64,000 bases of DNA from Fibrobacteria bacterium AD312 (GTDB lineage Bacteria > Fibrobacterota > Fibrobacteria > Fibrobacterales > Fibrobacteraceae). The translations under genes were made by a program, and so were the position numbers. This document shows, piece by piece, positions 1 to 9,253 of this stretch (its first letter is position 1; each line of letters opens with the position of its first letter). Location of the stretch: contig LIUM01000010.1 in the NCBI GenBank assembly GCA_001462345.1, positions 25,517-89,516 of the forward strand. Direction: 5' to 3'. The notes under the pieces were generated by a model that saw only the letters and a program-made list of their open reading frames with translations, searched no databases and was not told the origin of the DNA.

Positions 1-1
1 T

Positions 2-760
2 CGTTTGATGGATCTTCCTGGGCGTCGTTCGCATGAGTATTTCCCAAGAGTGTCTTCTGATGGCAAGTGGCTTGTTTGGGGGGCTACCGATAAAGGCCAT
101 GATCATGATATTTATGATTATGAATTATACATTTGGAAGATTGGTTCTCCAGTCAATGAAGCTACTCGAATCACTTACCACACAGGTAATGACCGCTGGC
201 CAGATATTTGGTTAGGGACATTAAAGGCTAAAAAGGAAGAACCGAAAAAAGAAACTTCTAAAACAGTAGCTAAAACAGAAAACGCTCCTGCTAAAAATAT
301 AGAAGTGCAAGTTAAAGAATTCCGTATTAATAACGGGCAAAGCATTTTTGTCGAAGAATCTTTTGAAAAAGAATCTTCATTGCGTTCCCTTCGCGTTTAT
401 ACGCGCAGAGCCAAATTAGACGTTTCTATAGCCTTAGAAACCGATAAAGTCTCGAATATTCTTTTAGAAGACTTAACGGGAGATGGTTTAGAAGACTTGG
501 TCTTGATCACTGAAAGTGCAGCAGAAGGTGGCTTTAAGGATGTGTATGCGTTTGTGCCTCAAGAAAAAGGACCGCTTGCCGTAGTGCCTCTTTTCTCTTG
601 GGATAATTCAACGCTCCCATCAGATTATAAATACAAAGGAAACGATCAATTTAGCATAGAGAAAGGCCTATTAGTTCGCACACTTCCAGGCTTAGCTCCG
701 TTAAAGTATCGTTTGCTGCTAAAAGAAAATGGCTTTCAGTTCACTCAAGAACAGAAGTAA
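2..760 (+). CDS. C-terminal part of a TolB-like beta-propeller protein (cut by window edge)
   Basis: The reading frame is open to the left edge, so the true start is outside the window; the first in-frame start-like codons (TTG, ATG at 5-10) fall inside a domain. The first ~75 visible residues look like the last blade of a WD40-like (PD40/TolB-type) propeller: a 'RVSSDGKWLVWG' strand, then 'YELYIWKIGS' and 'RWPDIW'. A Lys/Glu/Ala-rich linker follows (about residues 76-100). The C-terminal domain contains 'LEDLTGDGLEDLVL', which resembles an FG-GAP/VCBS calcium-binding loop. Propellers of this kind are usually exported or periplasmic, but the N-terminus is not visible here. The gene converges on the lipoprotein gene next door with only 4 bases between their stops. 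The exact role is unknown. Confidence 0.75.
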   Translation, partial: RLMDLPGRRSHEYFPRVSSDGKWLVWGATDKGHDHDIYDYELYIWKIGSPVNEATRITYHTGNDRWPDIWLGTLKAKKEEPKKETSKTVAKTENAPAKNIEVQVKEFRINNGQSIFVEESFEKESSLRSLRVYTRRAKLDVSIALETDKVSNILLEDLTGDGLEDLVLITESAAEGGFKDVYAFVPQEKGPLAVVPLFSWDNSTLPSDYKYKGNDQFSIEKGLLVRTLPGLAPLKYRLLLKENGFQFTQEQK

Positions 761-764
761 CTCT

Positions 765-1184
765 CTATTCGCTACAGTTGCCTATTTTTTCTAATAGGCT
801 CCCTTTATATTCGTCTTCAAATTGAAACGTAATTCTTTTTGTGGATGGCAGCCTACAGTTTTCTGGGCCTGCCATCTCTACATCTACAGTAACCGTCTCT
901 GATTGTAAGCCATTATAAAAAGCCCAAACTTGGTATTCGCCAGCTTGAAAACCTACAATGTTATCAAAATTATCTTCTGAAGATAAAACAATCGTTTCGA
1001 TTTCACCATTGTTGAAGATGTATTGAATTGAATCCAATGAAATAGTAGTACTATCTTTTCCAATAGCATTTACTTCTAATGCTATGGACATGCAATTACA
1101 TCCTGCGGTTATTTTTTCTTCTGAACATGAAAGAATGAAAATGATTCCTACTGCAAATAATAAGTTCAAGATAATGCTCTTCAT
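765..1184 (-). CDS. Putative lipoprotein, unknown function
   Basis: This 139-residue protein has a short basic start, a hydrophobic stretch and a lipobox ending in Cys20 (FILSC), so it should be lipid-anchored on the outside of the inner membrane or in the outer membrane. The mature part is short, acidic and rich in beta-strand-like alternation; it has four further Cys residues (two close to the anchor, one near residue 110, one near the end). A segment reading 'FQAGEYQVWAFYNG' resembles the fold of carboxypeptidase-regulatory or Ig-like modules, but I do not recognise a family. It stands alone: it converges with the gene to the left, and ligA on the same strand is 128 bases upstream. Confidence 0.7.
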   Translation of the reverse strand: MKSIILNLLFAVGIIFILSCSEEKITAGCNCMSIALEVNAIGKDSTTISLDSIQYIFNNGEIETIVLSSEDNFDNIVGFQAGEYQVWAFYNGLQSETVTVDVEMAGPENCRLPSTKRITFQFEDEYKGSLLEKIGNCSE

Positions 1185-1312
1185 ATGGACTCCTTAAAAT
1201 TACTCCTTCAACAATTTACTTTTATTACTCCATGTAGCGGCATCCATTTGATTTTTTTGTCACTATATACAAGATTTTACGCTTTTAAAATCTTGATAAA
1301 TCAGTAATTCAA

Positions 1313-3313
<2,001 letters not shown>

Positions 3314-3392
3314 TTAAAAACGGTTGGGGCTACTTTTGAATGTTTTTATAAAAAGAATTTTTGATAGAATTCATAAAATATTTATAACATTC

Positions 3393-3941
3393 TTAAAATA
3401 GCATTTTAATGCCAATAAAAATTAAAATAAGACCACCTAGGGTTTCTGGGATCTTATTTTCAAATTTTTTCCCTGTAAAGCAACCTAGAAAAGCTCCAAA
3501 AAAGCTCATCACAAAAGAAGTGAGCCCAATAATTAAAGAGGCTTTTAGAATAGGCGTTTTAATGATTGCTAAAGAAATGCCTATGGCAAAGGCGTCAATA
3601 CTCGTGGCGAGAGAAAGAATGAGTACATGTCGGAGTGAAAGTACAGGTAAACAGGAATCATCAGCGTTACAAAAAAAGGCATTGTAAATCATTCGGAGGC
3701 CAAGTAAAATTAAGATTCCACAGGCAATATATAGACTTATAGAACTAAATGTACTTTCGGCGACGTTGCCAATTAAGCTTCCCAAAAGAGTCATGCCACC
3801 TTGAAATAGCCCAAAAGAAATAGCCATCCCAATCAAATTCTTTTGGGCAAGTGTTTTTTGACAAAGGCCTGTAGAAATAGAAACGGCCAAGCAATCCATG
3901 CCTAAGCTGATTGAAATCCATAAAATCGCAAGAAAACTCAT
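3393..3941 (-). CDS. mntP: Manganese efflux pump MntP
   Basis: This small inner-membrane protein (182 residues, six predicted hydrophobic segments) belongs to the MntP/YebN (DUF204) family, which exports Mn2+ and prevents manganese poisoning. The paired conserved acidic motifs of the two inverted halves are present: Asp16 in 'SLGMDCLAVS' and Asp116 in 'TSIDAFAIGIS'. Length and layout match the family. In many bacteria this gene is controlled by a yybP-ykoY riboswitch or MntR; the upstream stretch here (3942-4014) is too short and AT-rich to hold such a riboswitch, so no regulator is visible. Confidence 0.93.
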   Translation of the reverse strand: MSFLAILWISISLGMDCLAVSISTGLCQKTLAQKNLIGMAISFGLFQGGMTLLGSLIGNVAESTFSSISLYIACGILILLGLRMIYNAFFCNADDSCLPVLSLRHVLILSLATSIDAFAIGISLAIIKTPILKASLIIGLTSFVMSFFGAFLGCFTGKKFENKIPETLGGLILIFIGIKMLF

Positions 3942-4014
3942 AAAAGCCCTAATTAAAGCATTCGGAAAATATAGAAAAATTCATAATAGAATTTTTTATG
4001 GGACATCACCAGTA

Positions 4015-4161
4015 TCAACAAACACTTTTTAAGTCATTGTCATATAAAGCAAATAAATCATCATAATCTAAATATTTATTAACCCTATTTTCTTGTTGAT
4101 CGCCTAATAATAATAGGTCTAAGAAACGCAGCTTATTATCTTTAATTAATTCGATTCGCAT
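4015..4161 (-). pseudogene. Truncated GNAT acetyltransferase remnant (paralog of 7336-7788)
   Basis: The frame from the internal ATG at 4161 encodes 48 residues (MRIELIKDNK ... [11 protein letters not shown]) that align almost without gaps with residues 1-48 of the full GNAT protein at 7336-7788 ([10 protein letters not shown] ... [11 protein letters not shown]). The resemblance stops abruptly at that point and the frame meets TGA, so the acetyl-CoA binding core is missing. It is best read as the 5' end of a duplicated gene whose rest has been lost. A longer reading from 4206 adds 15 residues that have no counterpart in the intact copy. A functional short protein cannot be excluded but is unlikely. 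Confidence 0.7.
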
Positions 4162-4318
4162 TATATCTTTGGGCTGATTCGTTTGGTTTTTATATAAAAT
4201 AGCCATGTTTTTTTAACAAAAAAAACCATGTAAAATTATAAATTTACATGGTTGATTATTATCTGAGATAAAAATATTTGAATAGTTTCTTAAAAACTGA
4301 GTAAATGATTAAATCATT

Positions 4319-5341
4319 TTAGAAAGAACGAATAGCACGTACTAGGAATTCACTACTTTTAGGAACTTCCAATTGGTTTAAGTGACCAAAGTATTGTGCA
4401 TAAGCATACTCATTATCATATTCAGTAGAACTCCAATACCAACCATTAGTAAAGGCAACACCTCCATTAGCTATTGACACCGAATCAATAATTTCTTTTT
4501 TTTCGAACATTATGTTTAATTCTGCCTTTGAAGGTAGATACCAGTCTCCATAATTTGTGCTCATACTATAAAAAGCGAAGTCATTGCAAATGCTTGCTGC
4601 ATAAGGCACTCCATCATCACCAATCAGCATTTGAGAGGTAATAATTAATAACGTATTTGTTTTGCCTGCATAGATACCATCTCCTTTAGCTCTTGTATTG
4701 CCATTGGCACCAGCATACCACTTTGCACTTACGCTTTGATCTTTTTTCATAGCAACAAGGCCGTGTTGCCCAGTTTTATCAACCCAAAATATAACACCGC
4801 CTTGAGCATAGTCGCCTACAGAATATGTTTTTACAGTTGAATTTACAATATAAGGTTTTTCTGTAGTTCCTTCTCCTGATACACTTACATTGGTTCCAGC
4901 TTGAATTTTTGTTTCAGATCCACTGATTCCACCTACAAGTGAATCGGCTGTTTTTGAGTGAAAAGCGTAAGGTACGCTCAGTAATTGACTTGTAGCGGAG
5001 ATGGTATAATTTGTAGCACCTGTACGATCTATTTCAGTTTTAATGAAATAAGGGCCGTTTGCCCAATCGATAGAGGAAAAATTATCTTCAGAAGTTCCTT
5101 TTCCGATTTCAAGACTGACTAAGCCATTTATGTTTGTGGTTGGTTTATGCTCTTCTACATAAACAGCAGTTCCTGTTGCAGAACCCTGCAATAGACTAAC
5201 TCGCATAGTGATGTTAGTTTTGGTGATTAAATTACCATCTATATCTCTTAATACAGCTTGATAGCTTATTTTTTCGGGTGTATTAGCAAATACATTTGCT
5301 GTTAATAATAGTGTAGCTAAAATAATTAATAAATTTTTCAT
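4319..5341 (-). CDS. Secreted protein with C-terminal DUF1566-like domain
   Basis: A signal peptide (residues 1-19, ending ANVFA) is followed by a module beginning 'EKISYQAVLRDIDGN', a beta-rich arrangement common in secreted Bacteroidetes and Fibrobacteres proteins, and then (from about residue 170) by a DUF1566/Lcl C-terminal type domain. The latter is recognised by 'GGVIFWVD', the 'WYLPSKAELN' motif, 'WYWSSTEYD' and the closing 'FLVRAIRSF'. Such domains share the fold of the FGE-sulfatase/C-type lectin group and are thought to act in surface binding; no enzyme activity is predicted. It lies 12 bases downstream of the T9SS-sorting-domain gene 5354-5842 and is probably cotranscribed with it. 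The true function is unknown. Confidence 0.8.
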   Translation of the reverse strand: MKNLLIILATLLLTANVFANTPEKISYQAVLRDIDGNLITKTNITMRVSLLQGSATGTAVYVEEHKPTTNINGLVSLEIGKGTSEDNFSSIDWANGPYFIKTEIDRTGATNYTISATSQLLSVPYAFHSKTADSLVGGISGSETKIQAGTNVSVSGEGTTEKPYIVNSTVKTYSVGDYAQGGVIFWVDKTGQHGLVAMKKDQSVSAKWYAGANGNTRAKGDGIYAGKTNTLLIITSQMLIGDDGVPYAASICNDFAFYSMSTNYGDWYLPSKAELNIMFEKKEIIDSVSIANGGVAFTNGWYWSSTEYDNEYAYAQYFGHLNQLEVPKSSEFLVRAIRSF

Positions 5342-5353
5342 TCGTTGTGGTCC

Positions 5354-5842
5354 TTAGTTTTTGTTTATTTTAAAAGTTTTTATTTCTTTTTGACCTTCAG
5401 TTACTTTTATGAAATAAACAGAAGGAACAAGATGGCTCATGATAATATTTGTTTTTGGCTCTGTGATTTTATGGCTTTGTAAGAGCTTGCCTTGAATATT
5501 GTATAATTGATAGTTTAGATTTGATAAATCAGACTTTTTTACTTCTAGTGTAAGAATATCGATTGTTGGATTTGGATACGCTGAAAAAGTAAGATTGATT
5601 CCTTTTACTTTTTCTATTTGAGTGACTACGAGGATTTCGTAAGGTTGCTGTACTCCTTCTGTTATAGAAGTATTTGTTCTGGAATGGGTTTGGTAAAATA
5701 CTTGTCCAATGGAATAGCTGGCTGACCCTCCACTTCCCCAAGCGTTTCCACCTATGGTATTCACGCTTGTTTGTGCCTGTAGTCCTGTTAGTCCTAATCC
5801 TAACAAAAAAATGGCATTGATTTTTAATCGCCTAAGTCTCAT
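5354..5842 (-). CDS. Small secreted protein with T9SS type A sorting domain
   Basis: This 162-residue protein starts with a signal peptide (residues 1-23, ending LQAQ). A short N-terminal module rich in Gly, Ser and Thr (residues 24-70) follows. The C-terminal half, from about residue 85 ('SAYPNPTIDILTLEV'), is a classic type IX secretion type A sorting domain: a YPNP start, 'YQLYNIQGKLLQS' and 'VYFIKVTEGQKEIKTFKI' at the end. Family knowledge says this tail directs export across the outer membrane and anchoring at the surface. The cargo part is very small, so it may serve as a surface adaptor. It is the first gene of a likely two-gene operon with 4319-5341. Confidence 0.82.
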   Translation of the reverse strand: MRLRRLKINAIFLLGLGLTGLQAQTSVNTIGGNAWGSGGSASYSIGQVFYQTHSRTNTSITEGVQQPYEILVVTQIEKVKGINLTFSAYPNPTIDILTLEVKKSDLSNLNYQLYNIQGKLLQSHKITEPKTNIIMSHLVPSVYFIKVTEGQKEIKTFKINKN

Positions 5843-6173
5843 TTGTGTCCTTTGTTTTTGAATAACATTTTCTATACAACAAAAGCAAGAAAATACTCCT
5901 AATACTCCATTTTCGAAAAATAAAGATAACGTACAATAAGAAAAAAATCCTATTGCTAGTTTTTATTATTTCTTTATATTTCAGTTATAATTCGCTTTTT
6001 TTTGCTATTTTTTTTGCGTGAATTTAGTTTATTTTTTTTTACAATCAAGGTAAAGTTAAAAAAAATTAAAAAAAGAATAAAAATATTTATTGAATAAGCG
6101 AGATGTGATGTCGTCTATTATAAATTTGCATGACACTGAGATCTACAATTTTGTTATGCCTTTCAAATGTTTT
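5843..6173. other. AT-rich intergenic region
   Basis: These 331 bases between two minus-strand genes are very AT-rich with long T and A runs (for example 5998-6075). They contain no open frame with coding character. They should hold the promoter of the T9SS-type gene pair to the left and the end of the transcript from the outer membrane protein gene to the right, but I cannot point to a convincing -35/-10 pair or a strong terminator hairpin. Confidence 0.5.
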
Positions 6174-6920
6174 TTATTTTCCAAAAGAGTAAGATAATCC
6201 AAGGACTGCATAATGAAATAATGAAAAGGTATATACTTCATCATTATCTGCACCACCTTCAAGCATTCGATATCCGCCGCGTATTTTTAATTGATCTGTG
6301 ATTTTGTAGGTCAAAGCCAAGAGAACATCTTCTGCTCTTCCTTGTGGAGCGGCTAGAGCGTCTCCTTCAAATAAAAGTCCAAATTGATTGTTGATATTCC
6401 ATAATAGGCTAAAATTAATGATAGGGACAAAACCAACATTTGTTTTTTCTGCATCTAAAGTCTCAGAGGATAATGCGATTAGAGCCTCTCTAATCTTTGC
6501 TGTAAGTCCTAAACCAAACTCAATCTTTTCTTTTTTTACAATGCCATATCGATAAGTTAAGCGATATGAATTGAATTTGTAATCTCCAGTTATTTCTGTA
6601 TTGGCAGGAAAAAGAACATTTTCAAATTGGATATTTTTTGATATACGACCAGTTGATTGTGTATGCAGTGGTGCATATAGTAAAGAAATGGTATGACGAT
6701 TTTTAATGGTATAGTTTAATCGGACTCTATAAAAAAGGGATGTTTCAGACTCTAAATCGTCACTAAAAGAAAAACGCGTGCCGTCATCTCCTGGAATGCG
6801 AACATCATTATATCCAGTAAAGACAGCACCTGCTTCTAGATCAATGAGAGCTTGAGCATTTGCTACAGATACAATAAAAAATAGAAGTATGACACTCAGT
6901 TTGAAGAATGGTATTTTCAT
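6174..6920 (-). CDS. Outer membrane beta-barrel protein, unknown function
   Basis: A 248-residue protein with a clear signal peptide (residues 1-22, ending VANAQ). The rest alternates polar and hydrophobic residues with many aromatic residues at strand ends and ends in 'LGLSYSFGK', close to the aromatic C-terminal signature of outer membrane barrels. Eight to ten strands seem plausible for this length. It resembles small OmpW- or porin-like barrels only in general layout, and I cannot assign a family. It stands alone with long AT-rich gaps on both sides. Confidence 0.75.
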   Translation of the reverse strand: MKIPFFKLSVILLFFIVSVANAQALIDLEAGAVFTGYNDVRIPGDDGTRFSFSDDLESETSLFYRVRLNYTIKNRHTISLLYAPLHTQSTGRISKNIQFENVLFPANTEITGDYKFNSYRLTYRYGIVKKEKIEFGLGLTAKIREALIALSSETLDAEKTNVGFVPIINFSLLWNINNQFGLLFEGDALAAPQGRAEDVLLALTYKITDQLKIRGGYRMLEGGADNDEVYTFSLFHYAVLGLSYSFGK

Positions 6921-7335
6921 TTTTTTTCCATTTTTAATGAGATTTTTTGTGTATTTCTATCTAAAAAATAGTTTTTATTATATCATCATGTGTATCTTAA
7001 ATATCGTTTTTTTTAATTAATTCTTATTTATAAAAAAGTTTAGGTATGTATCGTTCACTAAAGAGAATAAAATTATGGGAATCTCTAAAAATTGCTTTGC
7101 ACAAGGTGCAACCTGTGACGGCTCGGTCATGATAAAACAAGTTTTGCCGCGACGCTCGCCTTAAGCCGGTTTGGTAAAATGATTTGTTCAAAAAACAAGC
7201 GATGTAAGGAATGAAAAGTGGACACAATTCCGTATGCCGAATATCGCGATCAAGTTTACTTGAACATGATTGATGTCAAGAATTAGCACGATGTGTTATT
7301 GAACAAATCATAAAAATGAATTTTTAGAGGTGACC
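6921..7335. other. Intergenic region with hairpins and a 13-bp inverted repeat
   Basis: These 415 bases have no convincing gene. The part 7090-7320 looks GC-richer than the flanks and full of self-complementary sequence: a 6-bp hairpin TTGCAC-AAG-GTGCAA (7097-7111), a hairpin TCAAGT-TT-ACTTGA (7250-7263), and a perfect 13-bp inverted repeat ATGATTTGTTCAA at 7179-7191 and 7299-7311. A 67-codon minus-strand frame (7024-7227) and a short plus-strand frame starting at 7075 cross the region, but neither has a ribosome site or a recognisable product. It may be a structured RNA, a dispersed repeat or the remnant of a small mobile element. Confidence 0.4.
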
Positions 7336-7788
7336 TTATGATTCCAATAAATCTTTTTTTAGATAAATCATATCTATAAGCTGAATATTTTCTTCAAACA
7401 TCGGATGGTCATAATGATCAATAAAAAAGTTTTTTATCCGATGTGATTCTTCAAACCCGAAACGTTTATAAAAAGATAAAATAGAGGGAATTTCGCCAGT
7501 ACCTACAAGCATTGTTTTATATTCATTTTTATAGAAGTTTAAAATGAAATGGATCAATGCAGTGCCGTACCCTTTGCCCTGTTCTTTTTCCTCTGTGGCG
7601 ATATTTTTTAATTCACATGTGTTTTTATCAATGCCTAAAATGACGCAAATACTTTTTAGATCATTATCGTATAATGCAAATAAATCCCCATTTGGCAAAT
7701 ATTGATCAATCATGCTTTCTTGCTCGTCTCCTAATAATAAGAGGCTAAGAAATTGCTTTTTATTATCATTGATTTTTTCTATTCGCAT
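7336..7788 (-). CDS. GNAT family N-acetyltransferase (YvbK-like)
   Basis: This 150-residue protein has the Gcn5-related N-acetyltransferase fold: a 'CVILGID' strand, the '[20 protein letters not shown]' motif A with the acetyl-CoA pyrophosphate loop QGKGYG at about residues 70-75, and a C-terminal '[17 protein letters not shown]' motif B. The end ('FFIDHY' plus 'MIYLKKDL') resembles the YvbK group of small-molecule acetyltransferases. The substrate cannot be told from the sequence. A truncated copy of its first 48 residues lies 3.2 kb away at 4015-4161. The HAD phosphatase gene is just upstream on the same strand (18 bases), so the two are likely cotranscribed. Confidence 0.85.
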   Translation of the reverse strand: MRIEKINDNKKQFLSLLLLGDEQESMIDQYLPNGDLFALYDNDLKSICVILGIDKNTCELKNIATEEKEQGKGYGTALIHFILNFYKNEYKTMLVGTGEIPSILSFYKRFGFEESHRIKNFFIDHYDHPMFEENIQLIDMIYLKKDLLES

Positions 7789-7806
7789 GTCTTATTGATA
7801 ATTTTC

Positions 7807-8412
7807 TTAGGAGAGATACGAAACCATTTCTTTTGGAGAATTCACTAAGAAATCAGGATTTAGTTGACGTAGTTTATTTTTAGAGTTATAGCCCCAAGAA
7901 ACGGCTATGTTTTTTATTTTCGCTTTTTTTGCTGCAACAATATCTCTATCTTCATCACCTACATAGATGACTTCAGAATGATGTATTTGATGTTTTTTAC
8001 ACATCTTTTTAAGCACTTTATCTTTTCCAAAAAGAGAACTTTGAGAAAAAATAAAATCAAATAGGTGATGAACATTGTGTTTTTTTAAATTATCAAAGAT
8101 GTTTTTTTCTGAGTTGCTAGAAACGATACCAAGTTTATAAGATTGACTCAGGACTAATAATGAATCTATAACTTCTGGGAATAAATTTATACCTTGAACA
8201 TTGGTCATTCTTGATGTTAATTTTAAAACTGTTTTGGGCAAATTCCAAAAGCGAATTTTTCTTTCTTTAATTAAAGCTCCAACACCTTCTTCTCTTAAAA
8301 CATCAAAATCATGATCTGAAACATTTTCAAATTCTTCATAAGCGATTTCTTTTATAAAGCTTAATGTATCTGCAAGAGTGCCATCAAAATCAAAAACAAT
8401 GTATTTAATCAT
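7807..8412 (-). CDS. HAD family hydrolase (phosphoglycolate phosphatase-like)
   Basis: A 201-residue phosphatase-like protein of the haloacid dehalogenase superfamily. Motif I 'FDFDGTLADT' holds the nucleophile Asp8 and the acid/base Asp10; motif II is in 'LGIVSSNSEK'; a Lys (GKDKVLK) supplies motif III; and 'VYVGDEDRDIVAAKKA' gives motif IV acidic residues. The helical cap between motifs I and II is of the C1 type found in Gph/PGP enzymes. The natural substrate is unknown. The gene lies 18 bases upstream of the GNAT gene on the minus strand. Confidence 0.87.
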   Translation of the reverse strand: MIKYIVFDFDGTLADTLSFIKEIAYEEFENVSDHDFDVLREEGVGALIKERKIRFWNLPKTVLKLTSRMTNVQGINLFPEVIDSLLVLSQSYKLGIVSSNSEKNIFDNLKKHNVHHLFDFIFSQSSLFGKDKVLKKMCKKHQIHHSEVIYVGDEDRDIVAAKKAKIKNIAVSWGYNSKNKLRQLNPDFLVNSPKEMVSYLS

Positions 8413-8492
8413 ATTTTATTCGTTTTAAAAAAGACTGCAATATAGTAATATTATACACAATAGTTATTTCTTTAAAAATAAATTCATCATTT

Positions 8493-8516
8493 CTTTCCCT
8501 TTCTTAGAAAGGAAAG
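8493..8516 (-). terminator. Possible hairpin after the exported protein gene
   Basis: An almost perfect inverted repeat (CTTTCC-CTTTCT ... AGAAAGGAAAG with one bulged base) lies directly after the stop of 8518-9102. It could end that transcript on the minus strand, but the T-run behind it is weak. Confidence 0.35.
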
Positions 8517-8517
8517 G

Positions 8518-9102
8518 CTATAACTCTTTAAAAGAGATGTTGAATTCTTGATCGCAATTACCTGTCGGAAATTCGGTGAAAAAAATGATTCCTACCGTAT
8601 CTACCCTTACTTTTAATTGAGTATTCTCATTATACAAATCTATGCAGTTATTATCTATCCAGGACTGCCAAGATTTCATGTCAATTTTTTCACCCGTGGA
8701 TAGATCAAATGTTCTAAAGTGACTATCATACTGATTATGATTTAATCCTTTATAAAACCAGCTATGTGCTTCACGCACTACAAGAAACTGGCCAAGCCAC
8801 CGTTCTGGAATTTGAACCATATGGTCTTCTTCAACATCATTATCAAATTGGTTAAAGTAATTATCGTTTATTTGATCCGATGGATATTGTCCATTCAAGG
8901 CTATATTGATTTTTTTATCTGCTTCTCGTTCTCCAAGAAGTTCAAACCGCTTCACAGTAATATTTACTTCTCCTATTTCGAATGTTCGATAATAATAAAG
9001 GTCGTTTATTTTAATCGTATCAATCGTTGGCTTTCCATTTTCAGAGAATGTAATGGAGCAAAATAATAGGAGAATAAGAATGAAGTTCAATGGCCGATTC
9101 AT
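8518..9102 (-). CDS. Exported protein, unknown function
   Basis: I start this gene at the ATG at 9100-9102 (MNRPLNFILI), which has AAGGTG at a good distance upstream and begins a signal peptide of about 20 residues ending 'SITFSE'. The longer open frame up to 9303 would place a basic, non-signal extension in front and overlap the next gene. The mature part (about 170 residues) is acidic with many Asn, Asp and Tyr and resembles periplasmic or surface proteins with a DUF3298-like feel ('HSWFYKGLNHNQYDSHFRTFDLSTGEKI'), where such a segment often describes a conserved beta-rich domain. Two Cys are near the end. The function is unknown. Confidence 0.7.
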   Translation of the reverse strand: MNRPLNFILILLLFCSITFSENGKPTIDTIKINDLYYYRTFEIGEVNITVKRFELLGEREADKKINIALNGQYPSDQINDNYFNQFDNDVEEDHMVQIPERWLGQFLVVREAHSWFYKGLNHNQYDSHFRTFDLSTGEKIDMKSWQSWIDNNCIDLYNENTQLKVRVDTVGIIFFTEFPTGNCDQEFNISFKEL

Positions 9103-9253
9103 TTTAGAACACCTTAAAAAATGGCTTTGATGAAATGTATTTGTAAAAAAATCAAGCAAAAACAGGAACGAAAATTGCCTAATACAGATTGTATTGGGCG
9201 GTTTTGCCCAACTTTTGCGATGCTTTTTTGATAATTTCATAAATATGAATCTT

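Noticed and set aside
3942..4014. yybP-ykoY-type riboswitch ahead of mntP
   Set aside because: The stretch is too short and AT-rich, and no conserved core was seen.
7024..7227. 67-codon minus-strand frame in the gap before the GNAT gene
   Set aside because: No ribosome site, no recognisable product, and it crosses the hairpin-rich island; it is treated as part of that island.
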